DNA from: a virus
Length of the DNA stretch: 22,556 nucleotides
IMG/VR virus record: IMGVR_UViG_3300027902_000028
Coordinates: 1-22,556 of that record
Reading direction: 5' to 3' (one strand)
A program made the translations under genes and the position numbers. Below are positions 8,984-16,418 of this stretch, one piece after another; the stretch's first letter is position 1, and every line of letters begins with the position of its first letter. A model generated the notes under the pieces. It searched no databases, was not told where the DNA came from, and worked only from the letters and a program-made list of their open reading frames with translations.

Positions 8984-11908
8984 TTAGGCCTTTATGATAT
9001 TTATTTCGGATTCTTGGATGGATTTAATTCTCTTCCCTCGTGTACTGTAGTTCCCAGATACCGAAGCCACAGGTATATTTAGTCCATTACAGGATAGAGT
9101 CGAGGCAGTGAAGTCAGGAGACACTGGATCTTTGAAAATGTAGAGTAGGTTATTATCCTGATCCCATTTATCAACACTTCCCTGAGCACCCGAGGATGGC
9201 TGCACAACTCTGCAACCTTTACGAATTCCCGGAGGATCAATAACTACTGAGGGAATCGAAGTATACTCATATCCATTGGCAGTCAGACCAATACTGGCCA
9301 CAGTACCACCAGACACTACTGCATAGGCCTTGCCACCAGTATCCGTAACAGTAGTTCCAGAATAAGTAATAGTCGCTCCACCACCATTCAAAGTTACTCT
9401 GGGAGTTTCTACATATCCGGCTCCCACATCAATTACTACTATTCCGGTAATAGATCCATTGGCAATAGTAGCATTGGCCCGAGCAGTATTGAAGAGTCCG
9501 GTGGCACCAGGAACAGAAAGAATCACTCCACCAGTCGAAGAGTATGTGAGATAGTCTGCGGCTGGAGCACTGGTATTACTCTTTAGATCTACATAGGCAA
9601 AGGCAGGAACTGTTATCGCAACAGGATTAGTGATTGTTACTTTGGGAGTCGTGATATAACCAGAACCTGTTGCACCCAAAGTCAGAGCAGTAATAACTCC
9701 ACCAACCACCGTGGCGTAGGCCGTGGCCTGAGTTCCTACCAAAGGAGCATCGATTGTAACCAAGGGACCAGTCGCTCCTGATGAATAACCAGAACCACCA
9801 GAAAGCAGAGTGATAGAATCCACATAGGTTGTGAAGTAACCAGAATTATTATATAGATCCTTGGAGATATAGTATGTTGAATTGGTAGTCGGAGCAGTCG
9901 AGAACGCAGGAGAATAGGTGATGATTCCTGAGGCACCATCAAAACCTACGATGGTCGAAGACTGTCCTGAGCCTGTGCCCGAAGTAACATATAACTTGTA
10001 GTCTCGGAATGCGTGGCGTGATGTACTGAACGCAGTGGCTCCTATAGTATGAGCAGCGGCAGTAGTTGAATAGTAACCACGAGTAACATTGAGAAAGGAA
10101 GTCGCCCCTGCCAAAGAACCTGTGGCTCCATTGATCAACATCTTCTCGGAGTCAACCAGAATAACATCATTGGTGTTATAGTAATCGTCGTTCTGAGTAA
10201 CCACAGGAATCACACCAGTAGATGCATCTACCGCAGCGGACAGAGTAGAGACCACATAGTTGGTGAATCCATAGTTGAGGAGATTACCAAAGGCAGTCGC
10301 ACCCTTCATGGTACCAATAGTATTATTGATAAAGGTGAACCGAGGATTTTCCAGAAGTCTATAGCTACAGACCGATCCTGTGGATCCAAATTGAATAGGA
10401 GTATCAAAGGTGATACTCTGAGTGACAGAATTATAACCAGTGACTGTGCGAGTAAGAACACCAGTAGCACCAGTGGCACCAATGATGGCAGTGAATCCCA
10501 CAAGGTCCGAATCATTGGTGAAGTGTCCTGATGCACCAATATTAAGAACTCCGGTGGCTCCGGTGGAACCCTGAGTTGTGGTAGTGCCAGAAAAGTCCTC
10601 AAAGAATATGGGTTCGGTATAGCTCTTGAAGAAATCAATATTCTGATAGGTGGGTCCGAGTGCAGCACAGGTCGGAGAGGACGAACTCACAATACTAATA
10701 TCAGGTCGAGGATTTACATTGGTCTCGGAGTCCGATGCCATATTGTATGCAATCTGTTCATTCAGAGTAAGGAAGATAAAATACTTGAGACCAGCCGGAT
10801 GAATAAGTTCTTCGATCAGATTCTTGAACTGAGTAATTGATTGTTCGGCTCGAAGTTCATAGGAGAACTGCTGATAGTAATATGAATCCTGGATCTTCTT
10901 ATTGGACGAGGGTTGACCATCGGTGCCCAGATATGATCCATTGGCAACATAGAAGATACCTGTGGCTCCGGTATTATAGGTGGTACCAATCTTCTCGGCC
11001 TTACCAGTGATAGGATAGTTGTAGATATCTTCTGGAGTGGAGGAGAAGGTTCCATTAATCCCCGAGAGATCATAGAGATAGACGGCTCCGGTTGCTCCCA
11101 CAGAATCCACCAGAGCCACAGCATTAGAAGTATTACCAATCACTCGATGACCCACATAACCATTGGGATCTATTCCCGAGGCACCTGTTAGAGAAAGATA
11201 ATTGTTCTGAGTCCACTTACCATCGGACACCCGAAGCATATCCGTAGAAGGATAGTAGAAGTTCAGATCCGTATTGAAAAGAATTCTGTACAGGAACCTG
11301 AGTGAATCTTCGGTTCCCTTAGACCCATAGAATTGTTTGATGAACTTGACAAACTTATTGACTTCCACAGTAACATCATTGGAATGTAGATTGACAGGGA
11401 AGTTAGGAATATACTCATTGGTCAGATAGGTGGTGAGCAGAGCATATTCATTGTCGATGTCTCTGACAGAAACCGAAGCCTTGGTCGCCTGATTGATATT
11501 ACCAAGATTGTTTACGACCACCGGAGCAGCAACAGCGCCAGATCCCGTGGTATCGGTGATGACTGCTCGGACGGCATCGGCATCGGTATAACCAGAACCA
11601 TACGCACTGACCACAATCTTGGTAAGCTGTCCCTGCTTCACCACAGCAGTAACCACGGCACCCTTGGTGTCACTGATGTACTGACCATAGGTTACTGAAC
11701 CCACCACGTTGTCCACGATCTGTAACTGAACAGTAGGAGCAGCAGAATAATTCTTTCCAGAATTCTTAACCTTTACTGCAATGAGTTGACCAATGGATCG
11801 ATCCAGATAGGAATAGTACTGCTTGATGAAAGACACAAACAGCGGATAGGTATCCCGGATGTACTGAGGGATCTGAGATTCGATGAATAGACTACGATTG
11901 AAATCCAT
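8984..11908 (-). CDS. gp7-position baseplate wedge protein, 974 residues
   Basis: This is a large baseplate structural protein encoded between gp6 and gp8, the position of T4 gene 7. The N-terminus FIESQIPQYIRDTYPLFVSF followed by IKQYYSYLD (residues 8-35), the core NKFVKFIKQFYGSKGTEDSL followed by RFLYRILFNTDLNFYYPSTD (184-223), and SITQFKNLIEELIHPAGLKY (357-376) are typical of a conserved T4-like cyanophage baseplate protein. Similarity to T4 gp7 itself is not visible, so the gp7 name rests on position. Between these helical parts it carries beta-repeat units: two at residues 44-118 and four at about 694-892, each with a G-x-G-Y-like core. It also has a TVTRGY-containing module around residues 551-629 and many Gly-Ala-Thr-Gly turns. 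The ATG follows the gp6 stop by one base (TAATATG) with no clear ribosome site, so translation is probably coupled. Confidence 0.8.
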   Translation of the reverse strand: MDFNRSLFIESQIPQYIRDTYPLFVSFIKQYYSYLDRSIGQLIAVKVKNSGKNYSAAPTVQLQIVDNVVGSVTYGQYISDTKGAVVTAVVKQGQLTKIVVSAYGSGYTDADAVRAVITDTTGSGAVAAPVVVNNLGNINQATKASVSVRDIDNEYALLTTYLTNEYIPNFPVNLHSNDVTVEVNKFVKFIKQFYGSKGTEDSLRFLYRILFNTDLNFYYPSTDMLRVSDGKWTQNNYLSLTGASGIDPNGYVGHRVIGNTSNAVALVDSVGATGAVYLYDLSGINGTFSSTPEDIYNYPITGKAEKIGTTYNTGATGIFYVANGSYLGTDGQPSSNKKIQDSYYYQQFSYELRAEQSITQFKNLIEELIHPAGLKYFIFLTLNEQIAYNMASDSETNVNPRPDISIVSSSSPTCAALGPTYQNIDFFKSYTEPIFFEDFSGTTTTQGSTGATGVLNIGASGHFTNDSDLVGFTAIIGATGATGVLTRTVTGYNSVTQSITFDTPIQFGSTGSVCSYRLLENPRFTFINNTIGTMKGATAFGNLLNYGFTNYVVSTLSAAVDASTGVIPVVTQNDDYYNTNDVILVDSEKMLINGATGSLAGATSFLNVTRGYYSTTAAAHTIGATAFSTSRHAFRDYKLYVTSGTGSGQSSTIVGFDGASGIITYSPAFSTAPTTNSTYYISKDLYNNSGYFTTYVDSITLLSGGSGYSSGATGPLVTIDAPLVGTQATAYATVVGGVITALTLGATGSGYITTPKVTITNPVAITVPAFAYVDLKSNTSAPAADYLTYSSTGGVILSVPGATGLFNTARANATIANGSITGIVVIDVGAGYVETPRVTLNGGGATITYSGTTVTDTGGKAYAVVSGGTVASIGLTANGYEYTSIPSVVIDPPGIRKGCRVVQPSSGAQGSVDKWDQDNNLLYIFKDPVSPDFTASTLSCNGLNIPVASVSGNYSTRGKRIKSIQESEINIIKA
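8998..9005 (-). promoter_or_regulatory. T4-type late promoter box before gp8
   Basis: The minus strand reads AATAAATA inside the last codons of the gp7-position gene (codons for E-I-N-I). With T4 geometry, transcription would start at about 8992, giving a 16-base leader containing AAGGAAG before the gp8 ATG. This nearly duplicates the arrangement in front of the DUF4815 gene, which supports function. Activity is inferred. Confidence 0.5.
9232..9825 (-). repeat. Four GSGY-type beta-repeat units in the gp7-position protein
   Basis: Residues about 694-892 contain four successive units with cores SGGSGYSSGATGPLVTI, GATGSGYITTPKVTI, DVGAGYVETPRVTL and ANGYEYTSIPSVVI. Each is preceded by an A-x-V-x-G-G-x-I/V-x-x-I/L strand pair. 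Two more units lie near the N-terminus (residues 44-118). The same unit appears inside gp8. It is probably a small beta-domain displayed on the baseplate surface; that role is inference. Confidence 0.7.
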
Positions 11909-11909
11909 A

Positions 11910-13730
11910 TTAGTTGGCCGTCACAGAAACCAGTACATCAGCAGGACTGATAGTCAGAATGGTATTTCTCTTGGAAGTAATATTACCAATCGAGAACTCT
12001 TGGGGTTTGACCACAATATCAAAGGTATTGTCCGAGTTAACCTTAGAGGGTGTGAAGTTATTCAGAGTAATGATACCAGTAGTATAGTTCACAGTCCCGG
12101 CAGTCAGGTTGACATAGTTCGCTGTCTTGACATCGGTACCGACGAAGCAATAGATTCTGATGTTACCCATTGAATCATCATCGAGATATAGATTGGCCGT
12201 GCCCGTATTCAGTTCGGTATCATTCGCTGCCTGGAATGAATACTTATTCTGAACTGATCCTGGATGAATAGTATTCTGAAAGTCAATGGTATATTGTAAA
12301 GAGGTATTGAGCACCACCGGAATATTCTTTCTCATTGTTACCTGAGTGAGGTTACCAATGATAGAAGGATCGGCATTATCAATAAGTGACGTGAACTGAG
12401 AGTATGTGAAGTTGGTTCCGAACTGAGTCAGAGTTGTGTCATTATAATTATTGATCGCAGAGGTAATCAAAGTCTGAATGTCGCCCGACTTATACATCGT
12501 AGACTTAGAATTGAATGTTGCCGTGCTTATGATCTGTAGGAAGATGTATTCAGGATCTACGATCTCAGGAAGGATGGATACAATATTATACTTATCGATA
12601 ACTGTACTTAGAATATATTCTTTCTGTGCTGTAGAAAGGGTGTATCCTGTAACAGGTTTGAATGACATAAAGACTTTGCCATACTGAGGAGGAATCGCAT
12701 CCTGTCCACCCCATACAGAAATGGTAGAGGCAAAGGGATAATCTCGACCTAGGAAGAACTTATAATCATCAGCAGTAACTGCTCGTCCCTGAGTCCTGAA
12801 GTTCTGAAGGCTATTGATACGAACTGAATCGATGGATTCTTCGATTTGTCCACCAAATGCAGGAATGACATTTGTGTATGTTAAAGAAGAATTTGTATAC
12901 ACTCCATTGATTACAGAAGCCAGAGTAAAGCTAGAACAACCATTTCCAGCTTCAGCAGCCGATGTCTGGTAGGTGATATTGACAATATTACCAGCAACTA
13001 ATTTAGTGCCCAGAACACCATCACCAAATTGGATATCATAGGTTCTATTGACCGCTTCGAATAGATAGAAGATCGCTGTAGTGGGAGTGAGTGTGGTGAT
13101 ATCTGATATCAGAGAATAGGTTGTGCTTCTGACATCATTTGCAGAATTTTGAACCTTGACTTGAATCGAATCTAGATCAATATTAAAGTTGTTGATGATG
13201 AACTTTTCATTGACAAGGCCAGCAGAAGTATAATTCAGGGTTGCATATGAACCTTCTCTGATGTCTACTTCTGAGAATGTATACACATTACCGCTACTTC
13301 CTGCAGCAGCAGTTGCATATACAGTTGTTGTGGGAGAGAATACAAAGGTTGATCCGTTATTGGTGGAAGTGAATAGTGTGGTATTATCTATACTAATCTT
13401 AGTTCCAACAATGTCAGTAGTGGGTATGGTAAATGAGATGGTGGCAATTGCGGACTTATTCGATCTGGGAGTGTATCCCATATTCTTCGCAAGAGAAACC
13501 ACAGATGACCGAATCTGCGCCGTATCAATAAAGTTCTCATTGACAGCCATATTGAGATACACGGCATTGTAATGAGTGTTGAATGCCAACACATCCATCA
13601 GAAATGATAGAGCAGAACCTTCGAAGTTATAGTCGGTGAAGTCGGAGTTGTTGGCAATAAAGGTGGCAATATTATTTCGAATCGTTTCGAAATCCAACTC
13701 AGAGATTTGTTTTGTTGTTGTATCGGCCAT
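11910..13730 (-). CDS. 6: Baseplate wedge subunit gp6
   Basis: This is a core wedge protein that in T4 forms the inner ring tying wedges together (with gp53, gp25 and gp7). It belongs to the gp6/J-like baseplate family. The N-terminal signature is clear: FIANNSDFTDYNFEGSALSF, LMDVLAFNTHYNAVYLNMAV, NENFIDTAQIRSSVVSLAKN, then MGYTPRS (residues about 23-89). Very similar strings start gp6 of cyanophages. The length, 606 residues, is close to T4 gp6 (660). The C-terminal third contains alternating beta segments (for example NTFDIVVKPQEFSIGNI). The ATG lies 3 bases after the gp25 stop, with TAAGGT as ribosome site, and it runs directly into the gp7-position gene. None of the Gly-Ala-Thr-Gly turns that fill the downstream proteins is seen here. 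Confidence 0.93.
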   Translation of the reverse strand: MADTTTKQISELDFETIRNNIATFIANNSDFTDYNFEGSALSFLMDVLAFNTHYNAVYLNMAVNENFIDTAQIRSSVVSLAKNMGYTPRSNKSAIATISFTIPTTDIVGTKISIDNTTLFTSTNNGSTFVFSPTTTVYATAAAGSSGNVYTFSEVDIREGSYATLNYTSAGLVNEKFIINNFNIDLDSIQVKVQNSANDVRSTTYSLISDITTLTPTTAIFYLFEAVNRTYDIQFGDGVLGTKLVAGNIVNITYQTSAAEAGNGCSSFTLASVINGVYTNSSLTYTNVIPAFGGQIEESIDSVRINSLQNFRTQGRAVTADDYKFFLGRDYPFASTISVWGGQDAIPPQYGKVFMSFKPVTGYTLSTAQKEYILSTVIDKYNIVSILPEIVDPEYIFLQIISTATFNSKSTMYKSGDIQTLITSAINNYNDTTLTQFGTNFTYSQFTSLIDNADPSIIGNLTQVTMRKNIPVVLNTSLQYTIDFQNTIHPGSVQNKYSFQAANDTELNTGTANLYLDDDSMGNIRIYCFVGTDVKTANYVNLTAGTVNYTTGIITLNNFTPSKVNSDNTFDIVVKPQEFSIGNITSKRNTILTISPADVLVSVTAN

Positions 13731-13733
13731 TTT

Positions 13734-14120
13734 TTACCTTATTCTCTCCAGGTTAACTGTAACTGATACTGGTATAGGAACTCTATTCACATAGAAAAAG
13801 ATTTGAATATTCACTGAATTGTCATCTGATCCTGCGGTAACATCTACCTTGAGTAGTGTTGCTCTTGGCTCAAAATTATTTATTACGTCTTTAATTGATC
13901 GCTGAATTGTAAGAACTGTAGAGGCATCTAGATTCTCGAATAAAGAAGAATACACAGATGATCCTATTTCAGGATGAAACAGTTTCTCTCCCAAAGCAGT
14001 TGTGACCAATAGTTTAACAGATCTCTTTACAGCATCATTATCTGTGACTGTGTATATATCCCCAGTGCTGGCATTTCTCTGGAATGATATATCAAAGTCT
14101 TTGTATGTGAAGTTGGCCAT
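13734..14120 (-). CDS. 25: Baseplate wedge subunit gp25 (GPW/gp25 family)
   Basis: This is a small wedge protein, 128 residues against 132 in T4, that joins the wedge to the sheath initiation site; the family is shared with P2 gpW and type VI secretion TssE. Visible family features are the N-terminal strand region, then DAVKRSVKLLVTTALGEKLF followed by HPEIGSSV (residues 29-56), and the conserved acidic-Pro-Arg element in NNFEPRATLL (81-90). The C-terminus ends in a beta strand (VPIPVSVTVNLERI). It starts 14 bases after the stop of the 313-residue gene with an ATAAGGT ribosome site. Gene order gp25-gp6-gp7-gp8 is the standard wedge block of these phages. In T4 the protein is described as lysozyme-like in older annotation; no lysozyme catalytic motif is visible here. 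Confidence 0.93.
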   Translation of the reverse strand: MANFTYKDFDISFQRNASTGDIYTVTDNDAVKRSVKLLVTTALGEKLFHPEIGSSVYSSLFENLDASTVLTIQRSIKDVINNFEPRATLLKVDVTAGSDDNSVNIQIFFYVNRVPIPVSVTVNLERIR

Positions 14121-14134
14121 TACCTTATATTTAG

Positions 14135-15076
14135 TTAGAATATATCCAGGGCAGCCGCAGCATCTCCCAGGGCACTAATAGCTTCCATAGCAGTATTTAC
14201 TGAGGTGATGATGTTATTCAGATCCTTATACATCTTAACATAAGCATTATTATTCGGATTCAGGAATGATGGTATAGGATACAATACCTTTCTGGGTTTT
14301 CTCTTACTATCACCTAATTTGAATTTCTTGAATGATTTTAGATTATCTGCAATCGCCTGAACATTGGTTATGGTCTGCGTCATATTATTGGCAATGGCAG
14401 TTACCTGTTTGATGTTTGTTGTTACCTGAGACAATACCTGTTGGGCAGCTGCCGTCTGAGCCGTGTTACCTGTGATGAGATTCTGGGTCTTGGCCGACAA
14501 TAGATCAGAAGATACAAAGGTGATTGAACTGGTAAGATTGGCAAGATTCTCTGCTGCCTGTGCCTGGGAATCCTGGAATATCTGTATCACCTCTGCCTTG
14601 CTATTTGATATTCCTGTAGCACCTTCAACAACTGTTTGTTGGAGATTAAGAGCGGTTAATGTAGTATTAAGTGATGTGGTACTCTGAGTGAGATCCGAAG
14701 CGATAGTATTGATCTGATTTAGAGTCTGAGTCAGATTGCCTTTACCACTGGCAATATTAGCATAGGCCTGAGTTAACTGAGTTGTCGAAACCTGAATATT
14801 ATTTGCTGTGGATAGCGAGGTTTGAATAGTCGCAGCTATATCCGATGGAATTACTCCCTGGGCCTCTAGTGCTCGAAGTTCTGCGAAGGCTGCTGTGGAT
14901 ATACTATTCCAGGATACTCCTCTCTTCAAAATAGGAGCAAGAATCGCCTTGGCTTCTGCTGCCTGTAATAGTATAAGCTCAAGCTTCTTCTGATAGGAAG
15001 GTTGCCCCGAGAAAACTGGAGATGCCAGAATAGGAGCGAACACCGTTGATATTGGAGGTAATAGTGGTATGGGCAT
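14135..15076 (-). CDS. Unrecognised helical virion-operon protein, 313 residues
   Basis: This protein sits between the gp5 spike and gp25, and I do not recognise its family. The N-terminus is hydrophobic and proline-rich (MPIPLLPPISTVFAPILASP). It is not a normal signal peptide because it lacks a basic start. Residues about 30-245 look almost entirely helical and low in charge, rich in Thr, Gln, Asn, Ser, Ala and Leu with repeated N-x-I/L-x-x-x-x-x-x-L-T-Q spacing, as in long trimeric coiled coils. A strongly basic linker follows (KSFKKFKLGDSKRKPRK, about 246-262), and then a C-terminal segment of about 50 residues ending in a hydrophobic helix. It starts 4 bases after the gp5 stop without a clear ribosome site. 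Its position suggests a hub or wedge-associated part; an internal rod, a fibre or a second spike component are all possible. Confidence 0.75.
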   Translation of the reverse strand: MPIPLLPPISTVFAPILASPVFSGQPSYQKKLELILLQAAEAKAILAPILKRGVSWNSISTAAFAELRALEAQGVIPSDIAATIQTSLSTANNIQVSTTQLTQAYANIASGKGNLTQTLNQINTIASDLTQSTTSLNTTLTALNLQQTVVEGATGISNSKAEVIQIFQDSQAQAAENLANLTSSITFVSSDLLSAKTQNLITGNTAQTAAAQQVLSQVTTNIKQVTAIANNMTQTITNVQAIADNLKSFKKFKLGDSKRKPRKVLYPIPSFLNPNNNAYVKMYKDLNNIITSVNTAMEAISALGDAAAALDIF

Positions 15077-15080
15077 AGGA

Positions 15081-16418
15081 TTATACTACTGGAGTTATAT
15101 CGAAAGTAAGTTTTACAGGTCGGAATACTTTGGGAGACAGCATGTTGATTTGAATAGGAGACGTGATATTTACCAATCCTGTACTAGATGTGATATCTAC
15201 CAATCCCTTACTCCCAACCTTAATCAAAGCATCAGAAGCCACCGAAGTATACAAGGTCGATGTTAGTAACAGAGTCGGTCCAGATACTGTGGTAATGTTA
15301 TTAGAAGTTACTGTTACCGGACCTGAGGAACTCACAACTGTTCCTGTGTTAGATGATACTGCAACGTAGGTCTGAGAGATCATCGATAGTCCTGCAATAG
15401 ATGATACTGCTGTTCCGCTAACTGAGTGGAGAAACATATTCTGAGCAGCAGTAGCAGTAATATTAGAGGCATTAATATTCAGGTTGCCTCCTGCTTGAAT
15501 AGTAATGTCACCAATTGCGCTGATCGTGATACTGCCACTGGTGTCAATTGTTGTGTCTTTCCAGGTACGAATATTACAGTTAGATTGGGCTTCGATGTTC
15601 AGATCATTCGCAGCATAGATATTACATCTGGCATCGGTGGTGATGTTGATCGATCCCTGCACATACAGGTTATCATCATCAACTACAATGGTGTAATTAT
15701 TACCATTGATCTTGGTTAGTTTGTTTGCCTTACCATCCTCTTCATAGACTTCATAGAATGTTCCCAGTTGATGATACTCGGCGATTCTTGTATGCCCCTT
15801 GGTATCGTCGTATTCCTTGATATGCCCAGACTGAGTCTGCATAACCTGATTAAAAGGATACACTGCTGCATAGGCAGGATCAGGTTCGGTCCAGGAAGTA
15901 TTATCACCAGAATTTCTATACGCTGCCAATGCAATCGGAATGTCTCCTGAGATCTGAGCATCTTTCTTTTTCTGAACAATGGTCTCTGATAACTTTTGAT
16001 TACGAGCTAATCGATTTGTATCTGGTTCCTTGAGATAGTCGGACAGAGGATAGGTTCCATAGGGATCATTGAAGCCTTCCTGCTTATTAGCAGTCTTCTG
16101 AGGGTATCCACCAATCGTACCCAGAATCATTGGATCCTGACAATTCTCACCATCTCTAAAGAAGCCTACTACCCAGGTGCCTTCTACTGCACCCACAGGA
16201 GTCTGACCAATACCATTCATGCTGGCCGAAGTAATAGGCATAACAGGATATGCCCAGGGCAGATCTGCAGTGGGGATCAATCCCTTGTCCTCTGTATGAA
16301 TACCCAGGATTCTTACTTTCAATCTTCCTAGAAATAATGGATCTGCTCTGGATTCCACCACACCCTGGAACCATACAAAGCCATCAAATCCCATGAACTG
16401 ATTGGTAGATTTAAGCAC
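15081..16418 (-). CDS. 5: Baseplate hub spike gp5, lacking the lysozyme domain
   Basis: This is the central membrane-piercing spike of the tail. Residues 14-105 are the gp5 OB-fold: FVWFQGVVESRADPLFLGRL, KVRILGIHTEDKG, LPWAYPVMPITSASMNGIG and VEGTWVVGFFRDG align closely with T4 gp5. EGFNDPYGTYP (114-124) also matches the T4 linker. Residues 194-445 are the C-terminal spike: QTQSGHIKEYDDTKGHTRI (194-212) is the conserved entry motif, followed by short repeating strands (INITTDARCNIYAANDLNIE) typical of the triple-stranded beta-helix. In T4 a lysozyme domain of about 160 residues lies between these parts. Here only about 70 residues separate them and no lysozyme motif is seen. The start is a GTG overlapping the upstream stop by 8 bases, with GAGGA about 11 bases before it; the next ATG (residue 9) lacks a ribosome site and cuts near the fold. 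Confidence 0.9.
   Translation of the reverse strand: MLKSTNQFMGFDGFVWFQGVVESRADPLFLGRLKVRILGIHTEDKGLIPTADLPWAYPVMPITSASMNGIGQTPVGAVEGTWVVGFFRDGENCQDPMILGTIGGYPQKTANKQEGFNDPYGTYPLSDYLKEPDTNRLARNQKLSETIVQKKKDAQISGDIPIALAAYRNSGDNTSWTEPDPAYAAVYPFNQVMQTQSGHIKEYDDTKGHTRIAEYHQLGTFYEVYEEDGKANKLTKINGNNYTIVVDDDNLYVQGSINITTDARCNIYAANDLNIEAQSNCNIRTWKDTTIDTSGSITISAIGDITIQAGGNLNINASNITATAAQNMFLHSVSGTAVSSIAGLSMISQTYVAVSSNTGTVVSSSGPVTVTSNNITTVSGPTLLLTSTLYTSVASDALIKVGSKGLVDITSSTGLVNITSPIQINMLSPKVFRPVKLTFDITPVV

Noticed and set aside
9736-11139. Minus-strand frames of 68-120 codons inside the gp7-position gene.
   Set aside because: Out-of-frame shadows of a gene whose conserved motifs span the whole interval; no independent start signals.
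13877-13884. AATAAATA on the minus strand inside gp25, possible late promoter for gp6.
   Set aside because: It falls on ordinary codons (V-I-N-N) about 150 bases before gp6, without the close spacing seen at the other boxes; an AT-rich coding coincidence is as likely.
14128-14135. ACTAAATA before gp25 as a late promoter.
   Set aside because: Two mismatches to the box, and the predicted start would leave the good ATAAGGT ribosome site outside the message.
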